Shown here: positions 36,707 to 45,995 of the stretch, one piece after another
Layout: each line of letters begins with the position of its first letter
Position numbering within the stretch: position 1 is the first letter of the stretch
From: Anaerolinea thermolimosa
GTDB taxonomy: Bacteria > Chloroflexota > Anaerolineae > Anaerolineales > Anaerolineaceae
Direction: 5' to 3'
DNA length: 64,000 nt
Assembly (NCBI RefSeq): GCF_001050195.2
Contig: NZ_DF967965.1
Coordinates: forward strand, 158,498-222,497
Notes under the pieces: generated by a model
Told to the model about the DNA's origin: nothing
Seen by the model: the letters and a program-made list of their open reading frames with translations, nothing else
Databases searched by the model: none
Translations under genes and position numbers: made by a program

Positions 36707-37078
36707 TCAGATGAGTTTGGTCAGGTCTTCGGCGGCCCGGCGCATATCCAGGAAGATCAGGCCGAGTTTGGCCTGTTCGCGGGCCAGCGCGGTGAGCACG
36801 GCTTCTTCGCCGACCGACATGAGGACGACGTAGCCCTTTTCGCCTTTGATATAAACCTGATCGAGAGAGCCGCGCCCCAGTTCGGTGGCAATGCGCTCAC
36901 CCAGGGAAAGCATGGCGGCAGACATGGCCGAAACCCGATCTTCTTCCACGCCTTGCGGGAGGGCAGAGGCAATTGTCAGACCGTCCACGCTCACCACCGC
37001 CGAAGCTTCGATATCGGGAGAGGAAGCCTGCAGCTCGCGCAGCCGGTCAACCATCATTTGCGTGCGTGATCTAGTCAA
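36707..37078 (-). CDS. roadblock/LC7-domain protein
   Basis: A 123-residue alpha/beta protein: VVSVDGLTIASALPQGVEEDRVSAMSAAMLSLGERIATELG...GYVVLMSVGEEAVLTALA. This is the roadblock/LC7 fold of MglB-type regulators of small GTPases. No GTPase is adjacent in the window. It is the first gene of the minus-strand roadblock, V4R, response regulator and GT2 operon; 13 bases separate it from the V4R gene. Confidence 0.85.
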   Translation of the reverse strand: MTRSRTQMMVDRLRELQASSPDIEASAVVSVDGLTIASALPQGVEEDRVSAMSAAMLSLGERIATELGRGSLDQVYIKGEKGYVVLMSVGEEAVLTALAREQAKLGLIFLDMRRAAEDLTKLI

Positions 37079-37203
37079 GGTGGCGCTCCTTACTGGGATT
37101 CTGAGGCAAAAGCGGATTCCTTAAAGAAACCCTTTACAACTTTAACACAGCCGTTGGGTCGTGTCAAGTTGAGGGAGTAGCCCAGGCGTGGTTAAAAAAT
37201 GGA

Positions 37204-37232
37204 TTGTAAAGCAACTGTTAGGTGTGTTATCA
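37204..37232 (+). promoter_or_regulatory. promoter of the NitT/TauT-type ABC operon
   Basis: TTGTAA (37204-37209), exactly 17 bases, TTATCA (37227-37232). About 85 bases of leader follow before ATG 37324; I could not match it to a known riboswitch. Confidence 0.6.
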
Positions 37233-37323
37233 TCCAGGGTTGCGGCAAGGCGGTTCTCTTTCTGAAAGACGTGCATGTTTCATGCCAGCCGCAGAGATGA
37301 TTACTCTTATCGGAGGAGTCTCA

Positions 37324-38292
37324 ATGAAGCGAGTTCTTTTGTCGTTCCTGGTAGTTTCTCTCTGGCTGGGGATGCTTTCGGGCTGTGCCCCGACCTCTTC
37401 TCAGGCTACCCCGGCGCCGGTGACGTTGAAAATTGTCGCCCTTCCTATTCTGGATACGTTGCCTATCCTGGTGGCGCAAAATCAGGGGCTGTTTGAGAAG
37501 AACGGGGTGAAGGTGGAGTTTATCCCTGCCGCTTCGGCGCCGGAGCGTGATCAACTCATTGCCTCAGGGCAGGCTGACGGGATGATCAATGAATTGCTCT
37601 CGGCGATGTTCTTCAATAAAGAGAGTGTGCGCGTGCAGGTGGTGCGTTATGCCCGCTCGGCTTCCAGTGGCTCGGCTCTGTTCACATTGCTGGCATACCC
37701 CGGCGCCGGCATTGCGACCCCTGCCGATCTGAAAGGGAAGGCCATTGGGATTTCGGAGGGAACGATCATTGCTTACCTCACCGAGCGAATGTTAAGCGCC
37801 GAGGGGGTCAATCCTTCGGAGGTTAAATTTATTTCGACCCCGAAGATCGATGGCCGTCTGGCGTTGTTGCAGAGTGGTGAGCTGGATGCCGCAGTGTTAC
37901 CCGAACCCCTGGCCAGCGTGGCGGCCAAAGGCGGCTCGGTGGTGGTGCTTGCGGATACCCGCCATCCTGAATTCAGTTTCAGTACATTGAGTTTCCGCAA
38001 GGAAGTGCTGGAGGCCAACCCCGAGGCGGTAAAAGGCTTTCTACGGGGCATCGAGGCTGCCACCGATTTGATCAACAAAGAGCCGGCAAAATGGAAGCAG
38101 ATTCTGGTGGAGCAGAAGATTCTGCCACCGGCGCTGGTGGATACCTTCCAGGTACCGCAATTTGTTAAGGCCGGAGTACCCACCGAAGCCCAGTACAATG
38201 ATGCCCTGGCCTGGGCCAAAGAAAAGGGTTATCTGGATAAGGACATTCCCTACGCTGATTGTGTCAACGGGAATTTCTTGCCCGGCAAGTAG
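37324..38292 (+). CDS. ABC transporter substrate-binding lipoprotein (NitT/TauT/SsuA-like)
   Basis: A 322-residue lipoprotein. Signal peptide MKRVLLSFLVVSLWLGMLSG with lipobox LSGC is followed by the two-lobed NMT1/ThiY-like fold: VTLKIVALPILDTLPILVAQNQGLF, then ADGMINELLSAMFF, GKAIGISEGTIIAYLTERML and LQSGELDAAVLPEPLASVA. The family binds nitrate, sulfonates, pyrimidines or similar small anions; the ligand here is unknown. ATG 37324 is chosen for GGAGGAG seven bases upstream. It leads an operon with an ATPase and a permease. Confidence 0.9.
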   Translation: MKRVLLSFLVVSLWLGMLSGCAPTSSQATPAPVTLKIVALPILDTLPILVAQNQGLFEKNGVKVEFIPAASAPERDQLIASGQADGMINELLSAMFFNKESVRVQVVRYARSASSGSALFTLLAYPGAGIATPADLKGKAIGISEGTIIAYLTERMLSAEGVNPSEVKFISTPKIDGRLALLQSGELDAAVLPEPLASVAAKGGSVVVLADTRHPEFSFSTLSFRKEVLEANPEAVKGFLRGIEAATDLINKEPAKWKQILVEQKILPPALVDTFQVPQFVKAGVPTEAQYNDALAWAKEKGYLDKDIPYADCVNGNFLPGK

Positions 38293-38310
38293 CAAGGAAA
38301 GCGCCCCCGG

Positions 38311-39072
38311 ATGATCACCCTGGAATCGGTCACTTTTCGATACGGGACGGGAACGCCGATCTTCGACCATTTCAGTTGGACGGCGGCGCGGGGTGAGGTC
38401 TGGGCGGTGCTGGGGCCTTCAGGGTGTGGAAAGAGCACCCTGCTCCATCTGCTGGCCGGGTTGCTCCAGCCAACAGGGGGGAGGGTGATCATCGATGGGC
38501 AGCCCCTCACACGCCCACGTCCCTACACCGGGTTGATCATCCAGGATTATGGCCTGTTACCCTGGGCCACCGTGCGTGAGAATGCCGCCCTCGGTTTACG
38601 CATCCGTAATTTTTATGGGCCGGATGGCACTCACGCCCCGCGCGATTACCGCCCTACCCTGGAGGTCACCCCGTGGCTGGAGCGGCTGGGGCTGCTGGAG
38701 GTGGCTGATCATTTCCCGGGGCAAATCTCAGGAGGACAGCGCCAGCGCACCGCCATCGCACGGACGCTGGCGCTGCACCCGGATGTGTTGTTGATGGACG
38801 AACCTTTTTCCTCTCTGGACGCCCCCACCCGCGAAAGTCTGCAGGGGTTGGTGCTTGACCTGTGGAGAGAACAGGCCCTCACGCTGGTGATGGTGACCCA
38901 TGCGATTGAGGAGGCCGCGTTTGTGGGGCAAAAAATCCTTTTGCTGGGTCAGCCGCCCAACCGGGAAGCAGTCGTTCTGGATAATCCCGGTGCTGGAAGC
39001 CCATCTTACCGGGAATCGGAGCCGTATCAGGGGATGTGCCGGGAACTGCGGGCAAGACTGGGGGGGCGATGA
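38311..39072 (+). CDS. ABC transporter ATP-binding protein (TauB/SsuB-like)
   Basis: A 253-residue ATPase. Walker A is GPSGCGKSTLLHLLAG, Q-loop IIQDYGLLPWATV, signature ISGGQRQRTAIARTL, Walker B VLLMDEPFSSLDAPT, H-loop VTHAIEEAAF. The insertion between the Q-loop and signature (IRNFYGPDGTHAPRDYRPTL) is longer than usual. It overlaps the permease start by 4 bases and sits 18 bases after the substrate-binding gene. Confidence 0.92.
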   Translation: MITLESVTFRYGTGTPIFDHFSWTAARGEVWAVLGPSGCGKSTLLHLLAGLLQPTGGRVIIDGQPLTRPRPYTGLIIQDYGLLPWATVRENAALGLRIRNFYGPDGTHAPRDYRPTLEVTPWLERLGLLEVADHFPGQISGGQRQRTAIARTLALHPDVLLMDEPFSSLDAPTRESLQGLVLDLWREQALTLVMVTHAIEEAAFVGQKILLLGQPPNREAVVLDNPGAGSPSYRESEPYQGMCRELRARLGGR

Positions 39073-39809
39073 AAAGGCGCGATCTGTTTCTGGCTACGGC
39101 GACACTCCTGGTCTTGTGGCAGATTTTTGCCTGGATCGTCCGGTTACCCATTCTGCCAGCGCCGCTGGTGGTGGCCAAAACTCTTGTGGTGGAACTGGTG
39201 AAGGGGGATCTCTGGCGGCATTTCCTGGCGAGTCTCTGGCGGGTGGTGGCCTCTACTGCGCTTTCCATCGGGCTGGCGGCTCCAGCAGGGCTGGCGCTGG
39301 GGCAAAGCCGAAAACTGAGCAAGGTTTTCTTACCGGTAATCTACATCCTTTATCCCATTCCCAAGGTGGTTTTTGTCCCGGTGCTGTTACTTTTCTTTGG
39401 TATCGGGGATCTTTCCAAAATTCTGGTGATCTTCCTGGTGCTCTTCTTCCAAATTCTGGTGCTGGTGCGGGATCAGGCCGCGGCCCTGCGCCCTGAGCTG
39501 ATCCTCTCGGTGCGCAGCCTGGGAGCTGGAAGGCGGGCGCTCTTTCGCTTTGTGTATTTACCGGCCAGCCTGCCAGCGATTCTGACCGCCCTGCGCCAGT
39601 CGATTGGCACGGCGGTGGCAGTGTTGTATGTGGTGGAGTTCTTTGCTACCAATCTGGGTCTGGGATATTACATCGCCTTTCAGGGGAGTACGCTGCTCAA
39701 TTATCCGGCCATGTACGCCGGGATTGTGATGATGAGCCTGCTCGGGTTATCGCTGTATTTTCTTGTAGATCGGTTGGAGAAGACCCTCTGCCGGTGGCAG
39801 GGTCAGTAA
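39069..39809 (+). CDS. ABC transporter permease (NitT/TauT family)
   Basis: A 246-residue inner-membrane protein with six membrane segments and the BPD_transp_1 coupling motif RSLGAGRRALFRFVYLPASLPAIL. The start ATG 39069 overlaps the ATPase stop (ATGA). It completes a substrate-binding, ATPase, permease set for a small anion or nitrogen/sulfur compound. Confidence 0.9.
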   Translation: MKRRDLFLATATLLVLWQIFAWIVRLPILPAPLVVAKTLVVELVKGDLWRHFLASLWRVVASTALSIGLAAPAGLALGQSRKLSKVFLPVIYILYPIPKVVFVPVLLLFFGIGDLSKILVIFLVLFFQILVLVRDQAAALRPELILSVRSLGAGRRALFRFVYLPASLPAILTALRQSIGTAVAVLYVVEFFATNLGLGYYIAFQGSTLLNYPAMYAGIVMMSLLGLSLYFLVDRLEKTLCRWQGQ

Positions 39810-39833
39810 ACGGGTTAAGTTAAGAACAAGGGG

Positions 39834-40733
39834 TCAGAAAATCTTACCCATGATCAGCCCGATGGAGAAGAGCAGGCAAAACAGCAGTTCAAGCTGACCG
39901 CTGCCAGCCAGAGAGGCGTTCAGCGCGCGTCCCGAATCGCGCCAGACGGCCCGGGCCAGCCGCACGGCCACCGGCAGTGAGCCCCAGCTCAGAAATACCC
40001 ATGGGGTGAATAGCCCGGAAAGGGCCAGAATGCCTGTGCTGAGGTAAGCCAGTACCAGAATGACCAGGTATTCGCGGCGCGCCCAGGCTTCGCCGAAACG
40101 GGCGGCCAGGGTATGCTTCCCGGAGGCCCGGTCGGTGGGAATATCGCGCAGGTTATTCACAACCAGGATGTTCACCACCAGAAAACCCACCGGAAAGGAA
40201 GCGGCCAATGCGGCCAGGTTGATCTGGCGGGCCTGGACGTAGTACGACCCGGCCACTGCCGCCAGACCGAAGAAAAGAAAAACGAAAACTTCCCCCCATC
40301 CACTGTAACCGTAGGGCCGTGGCCCCCCGGTGTAGGCAAGAGCTGCCAGGATAGAAGCCAGCCCGATAACGGCGACCGGCCAACCGGCCACAAAAATCAG
40401 GTATACGCCGCAGAGGGAAGCCAGGGCAAAAACGACCCCCGTACCGCGCATCATTTCACCTTCGCTGAGCAAACCCGCCTGGGTAACGCGCAGTGGCCCG
40501 AGGCGATGGGCGTTATCGACACCTTTCTGGTAGTCGAAGAGGTCGTTAGCGTAGTTCGCGCCGATTTGAATAAGCAGTGCCCCCATCATGGCAGCCAGGG
40601 CGGGGAGGAGCGCAAATAGACCATCACTCCAGGCCAGGGCGCTACCAACGATGACCGGTGCGAGGGCCGCGGGTAGAGTACGCGGGCGGGCGGCAAGCCA
40701 CCAGGCGTGAAGTTTTGAGTTTTGCCTCTGCAT
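39834..40733 (-). CDS. menA: 1,4-dihydroxy-2-naphthoate polyprenyltransferase
   Basis: A 299-residue UbiA-type membrane prenyltransferase with eight or nine helices. The two Asp-rich motifs are NYANDLFDYQKGVDNAHRLG and NNLRDIPTDRASGKHTLAARFG. The N-terminus AWWLAARPRTLPAALAPVIVGSALA is typical of MenA. It attaches the isoprenoid tail in menaquinone synthesis, so the organism likely uses menaquinone. No other men genes are adjacent. It ends 24 bases from the convergent ABC operon. Confidence 0.92.
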   Translation of the reverse strand: MQRQNSKLHAWWLAARPRTLPAALAPVIVGSALAWSDGLFALLPALAAMMGALLIQIGANYANDLFDYQKGVDNAHRLGPLRVTQAGLLSEGEMMRGTGVVFALASLCGVYLIFVAGWPVAVIGLASILAALAYTGGPRPYGYSGWGEVFVFLFFGLAAVAGSYYVQARQINLAALAASFPVGFLVVNILVVNNLRDIPTDRASGKHTLAARFGEAWARREYLVILVLAYLSTGILALSGLFTPWVFLSWGSLPVAVRLARAVWRDSGRALNASLAGSGQLELLFCLLFSIGLIMGKIF

Positions 40734-40752
40734 CGCCCGGAGTATATCACAA

Positions 40753-41436
40753 TCACCGCCCGATGAAGGCGGCTGGAACCAGCAAAAGCCAGAAGAATCG
40801 GGCGGTATCAGAGTGGATCAGGGCCAGAGCGATGGAAAGCAGGAAGACCCCGGGGATGATCAGGGAGCGCAACCCTTCCCGGCGAACCTCAGCCGGTGGA
40901 AGAGAAGGATCGATCAGAGAAGCGCGGGAGGAAGCATACCACCACAGACCTGCGGAGAGCAATCCGGTGCAGGTCATCGACAGAGCATAAAAGATGGTGG
41001 CGGTGCGGTTGGTTGAGTCGCTGATGAGGGTGGTAGGGAATGGAATGAAGGCCACACTCATCAGCAGGAGCAGGTTTAGAAGGATAAGCCGGCGGTCGTA
41101 CTGCCGGATGTGTCGAAATTTCCGGTGATGGCCGATCCAGAAGGTGCCAATGACGAGAAAACTGAGTGCATACGCCAGATACCGAGGCCAGATCTCCAGT
41201 AAGGCAGTGAAAAGCCGGGCGTCATCTGGGGCCGTTTCACCTGCGGGGAGGTGGATTTCAAGCGCGAGGAGGGTGATGGCGATGGCAAAGACCGCGTCGC
41301 TGAAGAAAACCAGCCGTTCGAAGCCAAGGGTATCTTCCCTGCGGCCGGGTGGCACCTCAGGATGGGAGGAAGGGTTTCCGGTTGCTCTTTGCTTTTCTGG
41401 CCTCACAGGGCGGGGGTTTCGGGTGTGGGTTTCCAT
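40753..41436 (-). CDS. TMEM175/DUF1211-family membrane protein
   Basis: A 227-residue protein with six hydrophobic segments and the family signature LVFFSDAVFAIAITLLALEIHLP, which lines the pore in TMEM175-type potassium channels. Bacterial members conduct potassium. Its start overlaps the upstream CPBP gene by 34 bases in another frame, so it is probably cotranscribed with it. Confidence 0.85.
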   Translation of the reverse strand: METHTRNPRPVRPEKQRATGNPSSHPEVPPGRREDTLGFERLVFFSDAVFAIAITLLALEIHLPAGETAPDDARLFTALLEIWPRYLAYALSFLVIGTFWIGHHRKFRHIRQYDRRLILLNLLLLMSVAFIPFPTTLISDSTNRTATIFYALSMTCTGLLSAGLWWYASSRASLIDPSLPPAEVRREGLRSLIIPGVFLLSIALALIHSDTARFFWLLLVPAAFIGR

Positions 41437-42176
41437 GTTCGAAGGAGATAAATTCCAAAGAGCATCAACAGGGTAACCTGGAGAACATCCAGAGGAATGG
41501 CCGGAAACCGGGTATATTTCAGGGCCAGGTCGTGCAGACCATGGAGAATGACCGGAATCCAGATAGTATTGGTGCGGAGACGGATGGCGCCGAGGCCGAT
41601 CCCGTGCACAAATGCCCCTACCATCTGGGCCAGAACAATAAACGGGTTGCGATAAAGCAGGTTACCCACATGGATTAAGGCAAACAGGAGGGCGGAAAGT
41701 ACTACACTCCGTGTTACCCCGGTAGGTTTGAGCACCCGCATCACGATGCCGCGCATCAGGCCTTCTTCCATGAAACCGGTCAGTGCATACGCTACGACCA
41801 GATAGAGAAAGCTCTTCCATTCGACCGGCTGAATGCCCCCAAGGAAAGGCAAGACCAGTACTACGATTGCCGGAAAGATCATCAGCCGCACGTCGCGCCA
41901 GGCAGATGGGGGGTTAAACCCGGCTTCGTGCCATAAGTGCCAGACCGAAAGGGCAATGGCCACGACGATGGACATGGCGACCAGGGCGATAAACTCGGGC
42001 TGGAATTGGGGAAAAAGGGCTTTGGCCGCGAGGCCAGCCAGGGTTGCCAGAACCAGATAAGCCAGGAACAAAAGCCAGGCAGAGCGAACGGGATGTTTTT
42101 GAAAGGAGTCGGGCAGGGTGGAAATAGATGGATCGCCAGGCGATCGGAGAACGGGTGAGGTGGTGTCGAGGTTCAT
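41403..42176 (-). CDS. CPBP-family intramembrane metalloprotease (Rce1-like)
   Basis: A 257-residue protein with eight hydrophobic segments and the three catalytic motifs: MEEGLMRGIVMRVL (EE-x3-R), SALLFALIHVGNLL (F-x3-H) and AFVHGIGLGAIRLRT. These glutamyl proteases cleave in the membrane; substrates in bacteria are mostly unknown. It is followed by the TMEM175-like gene, and the MsrQ-like gene is upstream with a gap of about 93 bases. Confidence 0.85.
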   Translation of the reverse strand: MNLDTTSPVLRSPGDPSISTLPDSFQKHPVRSAWLLFLAYLVLATLAGLAAKALFPQFQPEFIALVAMSIVVAIALSVWHLWHEAGFNPPSAWRDVRLMIFPAIVVLVLPFLGGIQPVEWKSFLYLVVAYALTGFMEEGLMRGIVMRVLKPTGVTRSVVLSALLFALIHVGNLLYRNPFIVLAQMVGAFVHGIGLGAIRLRTNTIWIPVILHGLHDLALKYTRFPAIPLDVLQVTLLMLFGIYLLRTWKPTPETPAL

Positions 42177-42269
42177 GCAAAATCCTTCTTAATAAGGTAA
42201 ATATTATCCTGTAAGCAAATTATAATAGCTCTGCGGTTGTTTGTCCAAAAAATGGAATGGACGGAGGTT

Positions 42270-42998
42270 TTACCGCTCAGGATGGATTTTCCTTGAGGGA
42301 AGGAGTGTATGCAGTTTCCCGGCAAGTCGGCGCCGCACAGCAGGGAGGCGCAGCCCAAGTAAAAGGAGCACTACCAGCCCGGCCAGTAAGGGCCGGAAGA
42401 CATCGCCCTGCAGGCGGAGGAAATCACCTTTAACCGCCCAACCGAAATGAAGGACAATCAGCAGGTTGATGAGGTAAGTCAGGCGGTGCAGGCGCTTCCA
42501 GTTTTTCCCGAGGCGCACCTTCCAGGTGTTGAAGGAAGTCAGGGCCAGCGCCGAAAGCAGGAGAAATCCAGCCAGACCCACGAGGATGAAGGGCTTTTCT
42601 GTGAGGGCCTGGAGTAGCAAACGAGCGTTAAAGCCGTAGTCGAGGCCGATGAATAGGAGAAAATGGAGGAAGGCGTAAAAATAGGCGTACAACCCCAGGG
42701 GACGACGTGCTTTGAGCACGCTTGGCCAGCGCAGGAGGGTGTTGAGGGGAGTACATGCCAGCGAAAGGATGAGCAGGGTGATGGCAATATCACCGGTGCG
42801 TTGTTCCGCGGCCTGAATGGGGTTTACCGTCAACCTGCCGGTGAAGGCATCGAAAGCCAGGAGCAGTAGCGGCAGCCACGCGCCAATGTTCACCACCCAG
42901 AGCAGTATGGTGCCGTGTGACCGCCTTGCGGAAGTGCCACGGTTTGACTGCGGGTTGACCGGATCAGGCCGGGGTGGTGAGGAGAAAGGGCAGGGCAT
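42270..42998 (-). CDS. MsrQ/YedZ-like heme membrane protein
   Basis: A 242-residue ferric-reductase-like membrane protein with six helices. Candidate heme ligands are the histidines in AYFYAFLHFLLFI and LTYLINLLIVLHFGWAVKG, as in MsrQ. MsrQ passes electrons to the molybdoprotein MsrP, which repairs oxidised methionine outside the membrane; msrP is not in this window, but msrA starts 153 bases away, divergently. Confidence 0.8.
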   Translation of the reverse strand: MPCPFSSPPRPDPVNPQSNRGTSARRSHGTILLWVVNIGAWLPLLLLAFDAFTGRLTVNPIQAAEQRTGDIAITLLILSLACTPLNTLLRWPSVLKARRPLGLYAYFYAFLHFLLFIGLDYGFNARLLLQALTEKPFILVGLAGFLLLSALALTSFNTWKVRLGKNWKRLHRLTYLINLLIVLHFGWAVKGDFLRLQGDVFRPLLAGLVVLLLLGLRLPAVRRRLAGKLHTLLPSRKIHPER

Positions 42999-43151
42999 GG
43001 GATGATCTGCAAATACCGAGCAATCCTTTGGGGTATTGTACTCTCAGGAAGGCAGGTTGTGGAAAAGTTTGTATGACCCCTAAAAGGTGAGAGAATGACG
43101 GTAGAATAAAGCTTTTAAATGGTATTGTAGAGCTAAAAGGAGGATCGGTAA

Positions 43152-43727
43152 ATGGTTCAATCATCGCAAGAACAAGGTGCATCCACGGGAGCTCATCTGG
43201 AGGTGGCTACCCTGGCAGGGGGGTGTTTCTGGTGTCTGGAGGCTGTGTTCGACGACCTGAAGGGAGTGGTGGATGTTGTTTCGGGTTATACGGGGGGGCA
43301 TGTTCGTCATCCATCTTACCGGCAGGTGTGCACCGGGACGACCGGCCATGCCGAGGCAGTGCAGATCACTTTCGACCCGTCGCAGATCACATATCGTGAG
43401 CTGCTGGAGGTCTTTTTTTCTATCCACGACCCCACCACGCTCAACCGGCAGGGCGCTGATGTGGGAACGCAATATCGTTCGGCTATTTTTTACCATACGG
43501 CTGAACAGAAAACGATCGCTGAAACGGTGATGGCAGAATTGCAGGCCGAAAACCCGTGGGGCAGGCCCATCGTAACCGAGCTGGCTCCGATGGAAGTGTT
43601 CTTCCCTGCTGAGGATTACCATCAGGAATACTTTGCAAGGAACCCGGAGCAAGGGTACTGCAGGGTAGTGATCGCTCCCAAGCTGGAGAAATTCCGGCAC
43701 ACATTTATGAATCGTCTTAAGGGATAG
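43152..43727 (+). CDS. msrA: peptide-methionine (S)-S-oxide reductase MsrA
   Basis: A 191-residue enzyme. The catalytic motif is [16 protein letters not shown], with [19 protein letters not shown] and the conserved DYHQEYF near the C-terminus. It reduces methionine S-sulfoxide with thioredoxin. AAAAGGAGG lies about 9 bases before ATG 43152. Confidence 0.95.
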   Translation: MVQSSQEQGASTGAHLEVATLAGGCFWCLEAVFDDLKGVVDVVSGYTGGHVRHPSYRQVCTGTTGHAEAVQITFDPSQITYRELLEVFFSIHDPTTLNRQGADVGTQYRSAIFYHTAEQKTIAETVMAELQAENPWGRPIVTELAPMEVFFPAEDYHQEYFARNPEQGYCRVVIAPKLEKFRHTFMNRLKG

Positions 43728-43806
43728 GAATTCCGGCGATTTCTGGCGGGGTAACGGGCATTTCATTGTAGAATCAGGGTATTCAGGCTGTTTTCGGGAG
43801 GTGGTC

Positions 43807-45024
43807 ATGCCAGAGGCGGTCATCATCGATGCAGTACGTACCCCGATCGGTGCACTGGGAGGGGTGCTGGCGCATGTACGCCCCGATGACCTGGCGGCGC
43901 ATATTCTGCGAGCTATCCTGGAGCGCACCGGAGTAGACCCGGCGCTGGTGGAGGAAGTTTATCTGGGGTGCGCCAACCAGGCTGGAGAGGACAACCGCAA
44001 TGTGGCGCGCATGGCTTCCCTGCTGGCCGGGCTGCCGGTGGAGGTGGCCGGGGTGACGGTTAATCGACTCTGTGCCTCTGGCCTGACGGCGGTTAACATG
44101 GCGGCGCGCGCCATTCGCTGTGGTGAGGGAGAAGTGTTTCTTGCCGGGGGGGTAGAGAGCATGTCGCGTGCGCCCTATTCTTTACCCAAAGCCGAAAGTG
44201 CCTTTGCCTTTGGCAACCTTACCGCTTACGATACCGCGCTGGGATGGCGGTATCCCAACCCGCGTATGGCCGAAAAATACGGGCTGGAGTCGATGGGTGA
44301 GACGGCTGAAAACATTGCCGAGCAGACGGGTATCAGCCGGGAGGCGCAGGATCGATTTGCGCTGGAGAGTCACCGCCGGGCCATTGCGGCGATCGATTCG
44401 GGCAAATTTGCGCAGGAGATCGCTCCGGTGATTGTTCCGCAGAAAAAAGGAGACCCACTTCTTGTGGATACTGATGAGCGTCCGCGACGGGATACTTCGC
44501 TGGAGGCGCTTGCGCGGTTGAAACCGGCCTTTCGTAAAGACGGAACGGTAACCGCAGGCAATGCTTCGGGGATGAACGACGGCGCGGCGGCTTTACTGTT
44601 GATGAGCGATCGTCGGGCATCGGAACTGGGCCTCCGCCCCCTGGCGCGCATTGTGGCGTCGGCGGCGGCAGGGGTGGAGCCGCGTGTGATGGGGCTGGGG
44701 CCGGTGCCGGCCACCCAAAAGGTCCTTTCCCGCGCCGGGCTGAAGCTGGATCAGGTGGGGCTGGTAGAGATTAATGAGGCCTTTGCGGTGCAAACACTGG
44801 CCGTGATGGATGCCCTGGGCCTGACGCATGAGCGAGTCAATGTAAATGGCGGGGCGATTGCTCTGGGGCATCCTCTGGGGTGTTCAGGGGCACGCATTCT
44901 AACGACCCTGCTTCATGAAATGAAACGGCGCGCACCGGCAGAGAAGCGTCCTTACTATGGGCTGGCAACCCTGTGTGTGGGGGTGGGGCAGGGAGAAGCC
45001 ACCCTGGTGGAGTGGCTGGCATGA
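43807..45024 (+). CDS. thiolase (acetyl-CoA C-acyltransferase)
   Basis: A 405-residue thiolase. The nucleophilic cysteine is in [13 protein letters not shown], followed by [12 protein letters not shown]; the C-terminal pair is [17 protein letters not shown] (His) and [10 protein letters not shown] (Cys). It forms or cleaves beta-ketoacyl-CoA. ATG 43807 is used because GGGAGGT lies at good distance; the upstream GTG at 43801 has none. Residues resemble the beta-ketoadipyl-CoA/PaaJ branch, but the substrate is uncertain. It overlaps the epimerase gene by 4 bases. Confidence 0.92.
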   Translation: MPEAVIIDAVRTPIGALGGVLAHVRPDDLAAHILRAILERTGVDPALVEEVYLGCANQAGEDNRNVARMASLLAGLPVEVAGVTVNRLCASGLTAVNMAARAIRCGEGEVFLAGGVESMSRAPYSLPKAESAFAFGNLTAYDTALGWRYPNPRMAEKYGLESMGETAENIAEQTGISREAQDRFALESHRRAIAAIDSGKFAQEIAPVIVPQKKGDPLLVDTDERPRRDTSLEALARLKPAFRKDGTVTAGNASGMNDGAAALLLMSDRRASELGLRPLARIVASAAAGVEPRVMGLGPVPATQKVLSRAGLKLDQVGLVEINEAFAVQTLAVMDALGLTHERVNVNGGAIALGHPLGCSGARILTTLLHEMKRRAPAEKRPYYGLATLCVGVGQGEATLVEWLA

Positions 45025-45995
45025 GAGCGTTGGTCACGGGGGCCTCTGGCTTTATTGGTTCTCAGCTTTGTCGGGCATTGCTTGCCCGGGGGTTTCAGGT
45101 GCGGGCCTTTCATCGCCCAACCAGTCCATTGCGGTTGCTGGAAGGGTTGGAGGTGGAACATGCCGTAGGCGATCTGACCCGCCCCGAAACGCTGACCGCG
45201 GCGATGCAGGATGTGGAAGTGGTGTTTCATGCTGCCGCCTGGATGGGCGGAAATGATCCCGGACGGTTCTACGCAGTGACGGTAGAGGGAACCCGCGCAG
45301 TGCTGGCTGCGGCGCTTCAGCATGGGGTGCGCCGGGTGGTACATACCAGCTCGGCGGCGGCGCTTGGGGTGCCAGAGGTCAAAGGTGACTGCCTGATGAA
45401 CGAGAACCACACCTGGAATCTGCGCCCGGATGTGTATCCCTACGGTTATGCCAAATACCTGGCTGAGATGGAGGTGCAAAAGGCCGTGGCGCAGGGGTTG
45501 GATGTGGTGATCGTCAATCCGACGATGGTTTTCGGCGCGGGAGACCTGTACCGGCAATCCCGCTCCATCCTGATGCAGGTAGCGGCGGGTAAGGTGGGGG
45601 TGACGATTGAAGGGGGGATCAACGTGGTTCACATTGCGGATGTGGTTGACGGGCACCTGGCCGCCTTTGAAAAAGGGCGTACCGGCGAGCGTTATCTTCT
45701 GGGGGGAGAAAATCTCTCTTATCTTTCCATGCTCCAGAAGATGGCCGCAGTTACCGGAGGGCCAGCTCCCAGTCTGGTGATACCCGCCTGGCTGGCACGG
45801 ACTCTGGGCAGGGTAGCGAGGGTTTTCCGTAACGTTCTCGATCTGCCCGTTGAGCCTGATCTGCTTCAGCTGGCGGGGTATTCTTTTTACTATGATACGC
45901 GTAAGGCCGAGGTGGAGCTGGGTGTTCGCGCTTCACGCCCGGCTGAAGAGGCTTTTGCTGAAGCCTACGCGTGGTTTACTTCACAGGGAAAATAA
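45021..45995 (+). CDS. NAD(P)-dependent epimerase/dehydratase-family (extended SDR) protein
   Basis: A 324-residue short-chain dehydrogenase. It shows [18 protein letters not shown] (nucleotide binding), [18 protein letters not shown] and the catalytic [14 protein letters not shown] (YxxxK). The late [14 protein letters not shown] is typical of dihydroflavonol-reductase-like members. The substrate is unknown. The ATG overlaps the thiolase stop (ATGA at 45021-45024), so the pair is coupled. It overlaps the convergent alcohol dehydrogenase by 20 bases. Confidence 0.85.
   Translation: MRALVTGASGFIGSQLCRALLARGFQVRAFHRPTSPLRLLEGLEVEHAVGDLTRPETLTAAMQDVEVVFHAAAWMGGNDPGRFYAVTVEGTRAVLAAALQHGVRRVVHTSSAAALGVPEVKGDCLMNENHTWNLRPDVYPYGYAKYLAEMEVQKAVAQGLDVVIVNPTMVFGAGDLYRQSRSILMQVAAGKVGVTIEGGINVVHIADVVDGHLAAFEKGRTGERYLLGGENLSYLSMLQKMAAVTGGPAPSLVIPAWLARTLGRVARVFRNVLDLPVEPDLLQLAGYSFYYDTRKAEVELGVRASRPAEEAFAEAYAWFTSQGK

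Noticed and set aside
37233-37323. Possible TPP riboswitch ahead of the ThiY-like ABC gene
   Set aside because: The conserved TPP elements (CTGAGA and the following GATCTGGATAATGCC-type core) are not present.
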